NCBI RefSeq assembly: GCF_030009775.1
Contig: NZ_JASCTH010000036.1
Span: 37,384 to 101,383, forward strand
Source of the DNA: Actinoplanes sandaracinus
GTDB lineage: Bacteria > Actinomycetota > Actinomycetes > Mycobacteriales > Micromonosporaceae
DNA length: 64,000 bases
Direction of reading: 5' to 3'
The notes below the pieces were generated by a model that was not told the origin of the DNA, did not search any database, and was given only the letters and a program-made list of their open reading frames with translations. The translations under genes were made by a program, and so were the position numbers. Of the stretch, positions 10,473 through 19,600 are shown piece after piece. Within the stretch, counting starts at the first letter, position 1, and each line of letters starts with the position of its first letter.

Positions 10473-12064
10473 CGATCGGCGATCGCCTGTCGTTGCCCGA
10501 CCGCCTGCGGATCCGCCGCTACGCGGTCCCGGCGCGGATGATCGCCGAGTGCGCCGAGGCCCGGGAGCGCGGGGACTGGCGGGCCGCCTGCGAGGCCGGG
10601 CGGATCGACGTCGCCTTCGCCCCGCAAGTCGCGGCCGAGGCCGAGAAACTCGCCGCGCATCTCGCTCCTGACCTGCTGCGATGGCATCTCCCGCGGGCGC
10701 TCGGCGGGTTCACCACCCTGTCCAACGACGAGCGGTACCTCCTGGTGCCGGATGAACCGGTCGCGGCGGACGGCGTTCTGCTCACCGTGTGGGCGCCGGT
10801 GTCCGTGCTCGGATCGCAGCGGCTCACCCTCACCGCGGCGCGCGTGGGCCGCGTGAGTTCGGTCGCCGTTCCGGCGTACCTCTGGGACGCCCGGCACGCG
10901 GGCGGCCTGCGGGCCGCGCTCGGTGGCTCGGCGGAACGCCTTCCCCTGCTCACCCCGGCGGCCGGCGGCCTGCCGGCGGAGTCGCTGGGCGCGGGTGACG
11001 ACCTGCCCGCCCGAGCCGAGCGAGTGCGCGGAGCGTTCTCGGCGGCAGCGGCCTTCAGCGAGGCGGGCGTCGAGATCGCCGCCGGGCAGGACGACGAGTG
11101 GTCCAAGGCCGATCGGAACCGGGTTCTGGCCGCGATCGATCCGCTGCGACTTTCCCACGACGCCCGGTGGCTCGCGGCCCGGTTCCGGCATGCGACCTGG
11201 TTGCTCTGGGCCGGCCCCTACCGGTACTTGAAGATCACCGTGGACGGTGACGCGGTCCGCGCCGGCTGGAGCTCGGGCCACCCGCGGGACCCCGCGCCGG
11301 AAGTGCCCCGCCTGCACGCCGACCTGACCCGGTTCGACGCCGACCTGGAACTGATCAGGCGGGGCCACCTCGCGCCGGGCGCGCTGCACCCCCTGGTCCG
11401 GGAGGCGCTCTTCCCCGGTGTGCCGCCGGTGGTCGCCGAGCCGTATCCGCCCACCGGCACAGAACTGGTCCGGGTCCGCTGCCGCGGCGACTGGCACGAG
11501 ATCGACGTCCGGCTCGGCCGGCTCGACCTGCGCTCGCACACCCCGGCCGAACAGCAACGGGAGCGGGCGATGCGCGCCTTCGGCGGCGAGGTTTCCGGCT
11601 GCTTCGCGGTCGAGCATGCCTGGTACGGGGCTCCCGGCCGCCTGCCACGGCGGTTGCGCGCCCACCGCGAGGACCTGTGGCAGCGCATGATCCACGGCGG
11701 TACCCGTACGGTTCTGGACCTGCTCGACGCCGGCATGGACCCCCAGGTGCGCGACAGCGGCGGGGGCACCCTGATGCACCGGCTCCGGTCCTTCGACCAC
11801 CGGCGGCTGCTGCCCCGCCTGCTGGCCGAGGGTCTCGACGTCGACGCCCGGGACAAGGAGGGCGGCACCCCGTTGTACGTGACGGTCGTGCACCGGGGCC
11901 CCGGCGCCCTGATCATCGCCCTGGTCGACGCCGGCGCCGACCCCTACCTGCCCAACCAGCACCACGACACGGTGATCGACCACGTCGACGACCTGATCAA
12001 GTACCGGGACGACCTGGAGCCCGACTTCGAGGACGCGGTGGCGTACCTGCGTAAGCGCGCCTGA
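10469..12064 (+). CDS. Ankyrin-repeat protein A of the MoxR-vWA island
   Basis: 531 residues. The N-terminal ~400 residues are a domain I do not recognise; it opens with RRYAVPARMIAECAEARERG and is shared with the second ankyrin protein at 12254. Residues ~408-515 hold three ankyrin-like units (GGTRTVLDLLDAGMDP, LLPRLLAEGLDVDARDKEGG, ALIIALVDAGADPYLPNQ). GTG 10469 overlaps the LRR stop (GTGA). No transmembrane segments or enzyme motif are seen. The paralogue and this protein probably arose by duplication and may form alternative or paired adaptors for the MoxR ATPase. Function is inferred only from repeats and context. Confidence 0.8.
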   Translation: MTIGDRLSLPDRLRIRRYAVPARMIAECAEARERGDWRAACEAGRIDVAFAPQVAAEAEKLAAHLAPDLLRWHLPRALGGFTTLSNDERYLLVPDEPVAADGVLLTVWAPVSVLGSQRLTLTAARVGRVSSVAVPAYLWDARHAGGLRAALGGSAERLPLLTPAAGGLPAESLGAGDDLPARAERVRGAFSAAAAFSEAGVEIAAGQDDEWSKADRNRVLAAIDPLRLSHDARWLAARFRHATWLLWAGPYRYLKITVDGDAVRAGWSSGHPRDPAPEVPRLHADLTRFDADLELIRRGHLAPGALHPLVREALFPGVPPVVAEPYPPTGTELVRVRCRGDWHEIDVRLGRLDLRSHTPAEQQRERAMRAFGGEVSGCFAVEHAWYGAPGRLPRRLRAHREDLWQRMIHGGTRTVLDLLDAGMDPQVRDSGGGTLMHRLRSFDHRRLLPRLLAEGLDVDARDKEGGTPLYVTVVHRGPGALIIALVDAGADPYLPNQHHDTVIDHVDDLIKYRDDLEPDFEDAVAYLRKRA

Positions 12065-12096
12065 CCGGTCGCCACCGGGAAATGTCGGTGGGCTCA

Positions 12097-12109
12097 CGTA
12101 TGCTCCGGC
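12097..12109 (+). promoter_or_regulatory. Promoter before the tRNA-like element (shared 13-mer)
   Basis: CGTATGCTCCGGC, identical to 9329-9341, with -10 box TATGCT at 12099-12104. Predicted transcription start is about 12111, only four bases before the tRNA-like structure. Confidence 0.55.
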
Positions 12110-12114
12110 GCGGC

Positions 12115-12186
12115 GAGGTCGTAGCGCAGAGGTCGTCGCGCCTGGCATCAACCAGGAGGACGCCGGTTCGAATCCGGCCGGCTTCG
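12115..12186 (+). ncRNA. tRNA-like element at the 5' end of the ankyrin-MoxR transcript
   Basis: The 72 bases fold as a tRNA with one departure. Acceptor GAGGTCG (12115-12121) pairs fully with CGGCTTC (12179-12185) using two G-U pairs. Bases 8-9 are TA. The D arm GCGC/GCGC has a loop with A14 and GG. Anticodon stem CCTGG/CCAGG is perfect, and the variable loop is the usual five bases (AGGAC, ending in C48). The T arm GCCGG-TTCGAAT-CCGGC is canonical. The anticodon loop is CATCAA, six bases rather than seven and without U33 in place, so it cannot decode normally. No CCA is encoded. It starts about four bases after the predicted transcription start of the downstream operon. It may be a sensor, decoy or processed leader; a decayed tRNA gene is the alternative, although every stem is intact. 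Confidence 0.7.
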
Positions 12187-12215
12187 CCGCACGGCATCAG
12201 CACGGGGGAGGCGGC

Positions 12216-12257
12216 ATGATCGCGTGGGGGCCGCGGCGGCACGGGGTGCGCCGGTGA
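12216..12257 (+). CDS. 13-codon leader ORF coupled to ankyrin protein B
   Basis: ATG 12216 follows GGGGGAG with good spacing and encodes MIAWGPRRHGVRR. Its TGA overlaps the GTG of the ankyrin gene (GTGA at 12254-12257), so ribosomes translating it could re-initiate directly on the main gene. The GTG itself lacks its own Shine-Dalgarno, which supports a leader-coupled start. Function could be regulatory only. Confidence 0.5.
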   Translation: MIAWGPRRHGVRR

Positions 12258-13765
12258 GCGGGTGGAGCGGTTGGGACGCCATCACCCCGCGCGAGTGGCA
12301 GCGAGTGCGCCGCTACGCCGTCCCCGGCTGGATGATCGCGGAGTGCACCGAGGCCCGCGAGCGCGGTGACTGGCGGGCGGCCTGCGCGGCCGCGGCGGTC
12401 GACGTCACCTTCGCCTCGCCGGGCCCGGCCGCCGAGATGCTCGCCGGGTTCGCCCCCGATCTGCTCCGCTGGCACCTGCCGCGCGCGCTCGGCGGGACGA
12501 CGATGCTCGACCCCGACCGCGCGTTCGTCCTGGCCCCGGACGGCCCGGTCCACGCGGACACCGTGGTGCTCGTCGTGCGGACGCCACCGTCGGCGGAGCA
12601 CGCCCAGCGGCTCACCCTCGACGCGGTCCGTGCCGGTGACGTCGAGGGCGACGTGGTCTTTCCCCTCCCGCCCCACCTGTGGGACGCGCGCCGGGCCGGC
12701 GAGCTGCGCGAGGTGGCGCGGGCGGTCCGCCTGCCCCCCTCCGCCGACTGGACGGAGGCCTGGGCCACGTCGGAGTGGCGATTCGGCGTCAGGTCGCCGG
12801 GCGACTTCCACCTGCTGCGGCGCGTCGATCCGACATTCGCCGGCCGCGAGGTGCGCCGGGTCGCCGCCCAGTTCGGCCGCACGTCCTGGGCGCTCTGGTC
12901 CGACGCCTACCGCCGCAGCGACGTGCGCCTGGAGGTCGACGGCGACGGGGTGCGCGTGGTCGAGCTGTCCCTGGGCAGGCTGCAGCCGAACCCGTTCCGG
13001 GCGGTGCCCTGCCTGCATCTCGGCCTGTTGTGCGCCCCGATCGACCTCAACCTCCTGCACTTGGGCCTGATCAGCCCCGAGGGCCTGCACCCGCTGGTCC
13101 GCGAGGCCCTGACCCCGGACGATCCGGGCGGCCCCGTGAGCTCGCCGGTCACCGCCGGTTTCGACGAGGAGGACCTGGTCCGGGTCCGCTGCGGTGGCGT
13201 CTGGCACTGGGTCGGCGTGCGCGCGGCCCGCCTCGAGTTGCACGAGCACAGCCGGGAGGAGCGGCAGCGTGAGCTGTCTCTGCGGGCTCTCGGTGGGGCC
13301 GTGACCGGCTGTTTCGCCGTCGCCGAGCACTGGCGTCACGGCGGCTCTCTGCCGAAACGGCTGCGCGCCCACCGGCGCGACCTCTGGCTGCGGCTGCGCC
13401 ACGGCGGCACCCGCGTGCTGCTCGCCCTGCTCGACGCGGGTCTCGACCCACACGTTCGAGACGGCGCCGGGCGCACCCTGCTGCACGAGCTGGGCCGGTT
13501 CGACGTGAGCGTGCTGCCCCGCCTGCTGGCCGAGGGTCTCCTCGTCAACGCCCGCGACCGGGACGGCAACACCCCGCTGTTCCTCGCGGTGTCCCGGCGC
13601 TGGCCCACTCCCATGGTCACCGCCCTGGTCGACGCGGGCGCCAGCCCGCACATCGTCAACCGGAACCGCATGTCCGTGCTCGACCAGTGCGGCGTCATGG
13701 AGAGTCGCGACGACCTGGCGCCCGAGTGGGCCGCCGCCATCGCCTATGTCAGGGAGAAGGCATGA
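12254..13765 (+). CDS. Ankyrin-repeat protein B of the MoxR-vWA island
   Basis: 503 residues and a clear paralogue of ankyrin protein A: RRYAVPGWMIAECTEARERG matches RRYAVPARMIAECAEARERG, and the match continues through DLLRWHLPRALGG, LVRVRC and the repeats. Residues ~384-490 carry three ankyrin-like units (GGTRVLLALLDAGLDP, VLPRLLAEGLLVNARDRDGN, MVTALVDAGASPHIVN). The N-terminal domain is unknown. GTG 12254 overlaps the leader stop; a second possible GTG lies at 12224. The gene overlaps the MoxR gene by ATGA, making it the first large gene of the tRNA-like-led operon. Likely an adaptor or substrate-recognition factor for the ATPase; this is inference. Confidence 0.8.
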   Translation: MSGWSGWDAITPREWQRVRRYAVPGWMIAECTEARERGDWRAACAAAAVDVTFASPGPAAEMLAGFAPDLLRWHLPRALGGTTMLDPDRAFVLAPDGPVHADTVVLVVRTPPSAEHAQRLTLDAVRAGDVEGDVVFPLPPHLWDARRAGELREVARAVRLPPSADWTEAWATSEWRFGVRSPGDFHLLRRVDPTFAGREVRRVAAQFGRTSWALWSDAYRRSDVRLEVDGDGVRVVELSLGRLQPNPFRAVPCLHLGLLCAPIDLNLLHLGLISPEGLHPLVREALTPDDPGGPVSSPVTAGFDEEDLVRVRCGGVWHWVGVRAARLELHEHSREERQRELSLRALGGAVTGCFAVAEHWRHGGSLPKRLRAHRRDLWLRLRHGGTRVLLALLDAGLDPHVRDGAGRTLLHELGRFDVSVLPRLLAEGLLVNARDRDGNTPLFLAVSRRWPTPMVTALVDAGASPHIVNRNRMSVLDQCGVMESRDDLAPEWAAAIAYVREKA

Positions 13766-14940
13766 CCTCCGGACTCGACGCCGCCGACGCGCTGCTGCGC
13801 CGGATCGGGGCGACCCGCACCGAACCGGTCACCGACCATCGTGCCGCCGCGCTCGCGCTCTGTGTCGCCGCGAACCTGCCGGTGCTGCTCTGGGGCGAAC
13901 CGGGCATCGGCAAGTCGGCGACCCTCGCCCAGCTCGCCGACGGTCTTGAGGTGCCGCTGGAGACGGTGATCGCGAGCGTCCACGAGCCGTCCGACTTCGC
14001 CGGCCTGCCGATCGTCGGCGACGACCCGGCCGTGCAGGGTGTGCCGATGGCGCCACCCGACTGGGCGGTCCGGCTCGCTCGCCGTGGCCGTGGCCTGCTC
14101 TTCTTCGACGAGTTGTCGTCGGCTCCGCCCGCCGTGCAGGCCGCCCTGCTGCGGGTCGTGCTGGAGCGGCGGGTCGGCAGCCTCACCCTCCCGCCCGAGG
14201 TGCGCATCGTCGCCGCCGCGAACCCGCCGGCCAGTGCCGCCGACGGCTGGCACCTGAGCCCGCCGCTGGCCAACCGGTTCGTCCATTTGCACTGGACACA
14301 CGATCCCCGGGTCGTCGCCCGGGGGCTCGCCGGCGTCTGGCCGCAGATCGGCGTCCCCGCTGTGGTGCCCGAGCGGGCCGCCGGCGCCCTGGCCCGGGCC
14401 CGCGGTGTGATCGCCGGCTTCCTCACCGCCCGGCCCGGCCTGACCCACCACCTGCCGGCCGACGCCGAGGCCCGCGGCGGCGCGTGGCCCTCGCCCCGCA
14501 CCTGGGACATGGTGCTGCGCCTGCTGGTCTTCCACTTCTGCTCCGGGACCAGCCGCGAGGCCCTGGCCACGGCGGTGATCGGCGCGGTCGGTGACGGCGC
14601 CGGGCTGGAACTCACCACCTACCTCGACGAGCTCGACCTGCCCGATCCCGAGCGGGTGCTGGCCAACCCGGCCGCGTTCACGCTGCCCGAGCGCGGTGAC
14701 CGCCAGCTCGCCTTCCTCACCGCGGTGGTCGCCGCGATCGAGGCGTCGGTGACCCGCGAGCGGTGGGAGGCCGGCTGGACGGTCCTCGCCAAGGCGGTCG
14801 ACGCCGGGGTGCCCGACGTGGCCGCCCGGGCCGCGTTCGACCTGGCCCGCATGCGCGACCCGGACTGGCCGGTGCCGGCCTCGATCGACGCCTTCCTGGG
14901 CGTGCTCACCGCGTCCGGATTGCTGACCGGTGGCTCCTGA
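13762..14940 (+). CDS. MoxR-family AAA+ ATPase
   Basis: 392 residues. Walker A GEPGIGKS begins at residue 45, Walker B LLFFDE at 112-117, sensor I in IVAAANPP, and an arginine-finger-type LANRF follows. The C-terminal ~150 residues are helical and specific to this subfamily. MoxR ATPases remodel partner proteins together with vWA-domain proteins; the partner here is the next gene, a DUF2201 protein, overlapping by 11 bases. The upstream overlap with ankyrin protein B is ATGA. The tight coupling suggests fixed stoichiometry of ankyrin, ATPase and vWA protein. Confidence 0.92.
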   Translation: MTSGLDAADALLRRIGATRTEPVTDHRAAALALCVAANLPVLLWGEPGIGKSATLAQLADGLEVPLETVIASVHEPSDFAGLPIVGDDPAVQGVPMAPPDWAVRLARRGRGLLFFDELSSAPPAVQAALLRVVLERRVGSLTLPPEVRIVAAANPPASAADGWHLSPPLANRFVHLHWTHDPRVVARGLAGVWPQIGVPAVVPERAAGALARARGVIAGFLTARPGLTHHLPADAEARGGAWPSPRTWDMVLRLLVFHFCSGTSREALATAVIGAVGDGAGLELTTYLDELDLPDPERVLANPAAFTLPERGDRQLAFLTAVVAAIEASVTRERWEAGWTVLAKAVDAGVPDVAARAAFDLARMRDPDWPVPASIDAFLGVLTASGLLTGGS

Positions 14941-16393
14941 CCTCGCCCCCGGCGCCACCGCCCGCCCGGCCGTCCCCGTGCAGGGCGGCCCCGCCGGTGA
15001 GCCGCGGCCTGCGCCCGGCGGTGAGCCGCGGCCTGCGCCCGGCGGTGACCCGCGGCCTGCGCCCGGCGGTGACCCGCGGCCTGCGCCTGCCGGCGAGTCG
15101 CGGCCTGCGCCCGCCGACGGCGTCACCGGTGAGCCGCCGGGTGAGCCCGCCGGCGGTGCCGCCGCTGAGCCACTGCCACCGGGAACCAGCGGCGAGGTGG
15201 GAACCGGTCACGCGCCGGAGGACGCCGCCCGGGTCCTGGACCGCACGAAACTGCTGGCCGCGCGCCTGAAGGCGGCCGGCGCCCAGCCCTACCTGGCATC
15301 GGCTCTCTACAGCCTCACCGTCGTGCCCACCCACGGCGTGCCGACCATGGGCGTGGACCGGCACTGGCGCTGCTACGTGAATCCCGCGTTCGTCGACGCG
15401 ACGCCGGTCCATGAGCTGGCCGCCGTCTGGGTGCACGAGGCCGCCCACCTGCTGCGCGACCACCACGGCCGGGCCGCTCTGGTCGCGCCCGAGCTGCGGC
15501 ACGACCACCACCGCGTCAACATCGCCCAGGATTGCGAGATCAACGACGACCTGTCGGCGCTGCCGTCCGACGCGCTGAGACCGGCGATGTTCGGCCTGCC
15601 CGACGGCCAGATGTTCGAGCAGTACCTGCCCGCCATCCCGCCCACCCCGCATCACCCGGAGTGCGGGTCGGGCGCGCACGGCCGGGCGATGCCGTGGGAG
15701 AACTCCGACGCCGCCCGGGTCAGCCCGGTCGAGGCCGCCGCGATCCGCCGCCAGACCGCTCAGGAGCTGCGCGCCCACGCCAAGGCCCGGGGCCGGTTGC
15801 CGGACGGCTGGCGGCGCTGGGCCGACGAGATCCTGGAGCCTGTCGTCGACTGGCGGCGGGCACTCGCCGGGGCGGTCCGGGAAGCAGCCTCCTGGGCTTC
15901 CGGCGCGGTCGACTACACCTATCAGCGCCCGTCGCGGCGCGGCGCCGCCGTACCGCGCGTGGTCTTCCCCAGCCTGCGCCGCCCGATGCCCCGGGTCGCG
16001 GTCGTCGTCGACACGTCCGGCTCGATGGGCGACGACGAGTTGCGCGCCGTCCTCGGCGAGGTCGCCGGTGTGCTCCGGGTCGTCGGCATCGGCCGCAACC
16101 GCGTCACCGTCCTGGCCTGTGACGCCGACGTGCACGCGGTCCGTCGCACCGCCACGGTCGGTGACATCGTGCTCTCCGGTGGCGGCGGCACCGACATGCG
16201 GGTGGGCATCGACCATGCCCTCCGCGGCCCGGAACGGCCACACATCATCATCGTCCTCACCGACGGCTACACCCCGTGGCCGCAGACGCGGCCCGGTGGC
16301 GTCCGCGTCGTCGCCGGCCTGGTCGGTTCCGGCACCGTCTCCCCACCCGCCTGGATCGAGACCATCCGCATCCCCCTGGACCAGCCCGACTGA
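14930..16393 (+). CDS. DUF2201 putative metallopeptidase with C-terminal vWA-like domain
   Basis: 487 residues. The first ~85 residues are Pro/Gly/Glu-rich and built on an 8-residue repeat. Residues ~95-330 are the DUF2201 N-terminal putative metallopeptidase domain with HEAAH at 169-173, a zincin HExxH motif, and a downstream DCEIN segment. Residues ~355-487 are a vWA-like domain with MIDAS motif DTSGS from Asp361 and a GGTDM segment for the third metal ligand. MoxR plus DUF2201 pairs are widespread; the vWA part is expected to dock on the ATPase ring. GTG 14930 lies inside the end of the MoxR gene. Peptidase activity is predicted by motif only. Confidence 0.88.
   Translation: MAPDLAPGATARPAVPVQGGPAGEPRPAPGGEPRPAPGGDPRPAPGGDPRPAPAGESRPAPADGVTGEPPGEPAGGAAAEPLPPGTSGEVGTGHAPEDAARVLDRTKLLAARLKAAGAQPYLASALYSLTVVPTHGVPTMGVDRHWRCYVNPAFVDATPVHELAAVWVHEAAHLLRDHHGRAALVAPELRHDHHRVNIAQDCEINDDLSALPSDALRPAMFGLPDGQMFEQYLPAIPPTPHHPECGSGAHGRAMPWENSDAARVSPVEAAAIRRQTAQELRAHAKARGRLPDGWRRWADEILEPVVDWRRALAGAVREAASWASGAVDYTYQRPSRRGAAVPRVVFPSLRRPMPRVAVVVDTSGSMGDDELRAVLGEVAGVLRVVGIGRNRVTVLACDADVHAVRRTATVGDIVLSGGGGTDMRVGIDHALRGPERPHIIIVLTDGYTPWPQTRPGGVRVVAGLVGSGTVSPPAWIETIRIPLDQPD
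14996..15115 (+). repeat. Five 24-bp tandem repeats inside the DUF2201 gene
   Basis: The unit begins GGTGAGCCGCGGCCTGCGCC and encodes GEPRPAPG. Copies 1 and 2 are identical, copy 3 differs by one base, and copies 4-5 by a few, indicating recent in-frame expansion of a flexible linker. Confidence 0.85.
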
Positions 16394-16653
16394 TCAAACC
16401 CCGCGCCGGTACGAGGTTCCGCCCACGACAACCGCACCCGGCGCCGTCCCGTGCCTCCCGCGCGAGGCCGCCGCGGGTCGAGGCCACAGCGCGACCGCCG
16501 GGCTGCGCTCCGCTACCGGTTCTGCCGGAACCCACACCGCCGGGTCCACCGGCTCTGCGGGCGCCAGGTCTCCCAGCGCGTCACTTAGCGCGTCACCCGG
16601 CGGGGAACGCAGGACCCGCTTTCGAGCGATATCCACCCCGCCCGGCCGACCGC
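16394..16653. other. 260-bp gap upstream of the NACHT gene
   Basis: No convincing gene, hairpin or repeat is seen here. In-frame codons upstream of 16666 give Arg/Pro-rich low-complexity sequence typical of non-coding GC-rich DNA. Confidence 0.5.
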
Positions 16654-16659
16654 TACCGT
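16654..16659 (+). promoter_or_regulatory. -10 box of a leaderless NACHT-vWA gene
   Basis: TACCGT ends six bases before GTG 16666, placing the transcription start on the start codon. No Shine-Dalgarno is present. Confidence 0.5.
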
Positions 16660-16665
16660 TTCCCG

Positions 16666-19600
16666 GTGCGTTCCCGGCCGACCTCGACGCTGCCGGGACG
16701 CCGTCTCGTGCTCGCCGTCACCGGCGTGGCGGCGGCCGCGTGTCTCGGCTACGTCCTCGTCCGGCATCAGGGCGCGCTCTCCACCGCCGACGAGCTGGCC
16801 AGCGTGGGAAGCCTGATCGTCGCCGTGACGGTCGCGTTCCTGAGCTTCCGGACGTCACCGCAGACGGCGCGGGCGGCCGGCGCCGATGGCGAGGACGAGA
16901 CGGCCCGCCGCCTGGCCGCCCAGGTCCGCCGGCAGTGGCTCGACGAGATCGGCGTCCGCCGCCTGCACCACCCGCGGGCGTTGCGCCTGCGCTGGACTCC
17001 GTCCCGCCCGGCCGCCGCGGGCGTCGCACCGCCGCGACCGGGCCGCCTCGACGGCGGCGCCCCGGCCGCCCGGCACCTGGTCGCGCTGGTCCGCCGCACC
17101 CGCCCCGGCCAGCTGGTGGTGCTGGGCCCGCCGGGCTCCGGCAAGTCCAGTCTGGCCACGCTGTTCACGATCGCCGCGATCGACCTGGCCGAGCCGGGCG
17201 ATCCGGTGCCGGTGCTGCTGGCACTGCCGGCCTGGGACACTCGGGTTCCACTCGACGACTGGATCACGCGCCGGATCGACGACGGATACCCAGGCATGGC
17301 GGGCGCTCTGGTGGCGGCCGGACGTGTCCTGCCCGTGCTCGACGGCCTCGACGAACTGCCCGGACCCGCCCTCGCCGCGGCGTTCGACGAGCTGAACCGG
17401 GTCGCCGCCATCCTGCCCGGGCTGGTCGTCACCTGTCGTGTCGACGAGTACGAGAAGGCGGTCGCCGGGGAGGGCCCGCTGTCGAATGCCGCTGTCGTCC
17501 GTATCGAGCCGGTCCCGCCGGACGACGCCCTCGCCTTTCTCGCCGACAGCGACGTCCGCGGCAGCACGCGCTGGCAGCCGGTCGCCGACCGGCTGCGCGA
17601 GGATCCCGGGGGCGAGTTGGCCGGCACCCTCGCCACCCCACTGATGATCTCGCTGGCCCGTTCGGTCTACCGGTCACCGGCGACCGAGCCGCGGCGACTG
17701 CTCGACATGGCGGGGGACGCGGTCGACCGGCACCTGCTGGAGGAGTTCGCGCGGGCCGCGTACCCGAGCCCGACGCCTCGCCGCTGGCTGGGCCTGCTCG
17801 CCCGCGGCACCCATCTGCGCTGGTGGACGATCGCCGCCATGGTCCACCCTGTCGTGATCATCGCGGTCGTCGGCGGCGTCGTCGCGGCCCTCGGCGCGGC
17901 GGCCGGGGCAGGCGTCGCCGCGCTGACCGGTTACCGGATCGGCGCCGCGACCGCCTATGCGACCGTGACCGGCCTGGCTTTCGGCGTCCTCGCCGGGCTG
18001 CGTGCCGCCCGCACCTCGCGCGGCGACGAGCCGTCCGGCGCCTTCGCGGTCATCACGGCGGCCCTGCGGGACGGCCTCGCCAGCGGCATGATCTTCGCCG
18101 CGGGAGCAACCATCGTCCTGCTGACCGGCGGCGGCATCACGGACGGCACCAACGCGGACGGCGGCACGGGGGGTGGCGACGCCGGGGGATGGGCCGGCTT
18201 GAGCGGCCCGCCCGGCGCCGATCCGTTCGGCCTGCTCGGGCCGCTCGTGCTGCTCGGCGTCGTCGGCGGCACCGTGTTCGGCATCATCAGCAACGGCTTG
18301 GCCGCGGGCCGCCGGATCGTCCCGCACCGGTTCGGCCGCCGCGCCGGCTCGCTACCGCGGCGGATCGCCGAGGGCTGTCTGACCGCGTCGCCGTTCGCGA
18401 TCGCCGTGGCCGTGGTGATCGCCGTCCTGGCCGGCATCGAGCGGTGGCGACCGGAGCGGGGCCTGCTGGAGGTGCTGCCGTTCGCGCTGGCCGTCGCCGT
18501 GGCCACCGCTGTCGGCGGCGCGCTCGTGATCGGTGTCCCGATCGGTGCCGGACGATGGCTGAGCGTCCCCGACGGGTCCGAACCGGACGAGGCCACCGCC
18601 GCGACGTTCCGTTCGTCGCTGCGTGTCGAACGCGAGACGCTGCTGGTCACCACGCTCGGGGCGGGCTTCGCGGTGGGCGTGGTCACCGCGGCCGCGGTCG
18701 GCCTCTTCGGCGGCGGCGTGACCGGCCTCGGCGGCGGCAGCACGGCCGCGGCGGCAGCCCTGGCCGCCGGACTGGCGGCGGTCCCGGTGATGGTGCTGGC
18801 CGCGTTCGGGTCCGGCGCCCCGTGGACGGCCTACACGGCCGCCCGGCTGTGGCTGGCCGCCCGCGGCCGGCTGCCCTGGCGGTTGACCCACTTCCTGGAG
18901 GGCGCCCATCACCGGCAGATCCTGCGCCGGGACGGCCCGGCATACCAGTTCCGCCACGAACGCCTGCGGTTCCACCTGTCCGGCGACCCGCCCGCCGCCT
19001 CACCCACCCCGAGATCACATCCTTCGGTGGTACGCCGCCGCACCACCACCGTGACAGCGGTAGCCGGGGTGGTCCTGCTGGCGGTCACCGGCCTGACCGT
19101 GGTCCCCGACGCGGTCAGGACGGTCGGCGCGAAGCTGGCCGAGGCGAGTTGCCGTGTCTCGATCACCGTGGTCGCCTCGCCGGAGAAGGCGGACGCGCTC
19201 GCCCGGCTGGTCGCCGTCTACAACAGCTCGCGCAGCGCCGTCTGCAACCAGGTCCGGCTCGTCGCCGGCGCCCGCGATCCGCTGGCAGCGCCGGATCCAC
19301 GCCAGGCCCAGGTGTGGATCCCCGCCTCGTCGGTCGCGGTGGACCTGCTGCGCCGCCGTGAGCCCGCGGCTCTCGCCGACCCGTCCGCGGTCGACGGGTT
19401 GCCCCGTCTCACCCACGATTCCCTGGTCCTGGCCGTGCCGGAGACCGCGCTGCCGCATCTCGGTTCGGCCGGGTGGCCGCAGATCGTCGATCATCTCGTC
19501 GAACCCGGCCGGTGGCAGGCCGACACCGGCGGGCGTCTCGGACCGTTGACCGTGGCCGTGCCGGATCCCACCGGGTCGGTGGCCGGCCTGGCCGCCCTGC

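Noticed and set aside
12115..12186. Ordinary tRNA gene
   Set aside because: The anticodon loop has six bases and no U33 in position, so no valid anticodon can be assigned; recorded as tRNA-like.
16068..19361. Plus-strand open frame of ~1,097 codons
   Set aside because: Overlaps the NACHT-vWA gene in another frame; Arg/Pro/Gly-rich and lacking motifs.
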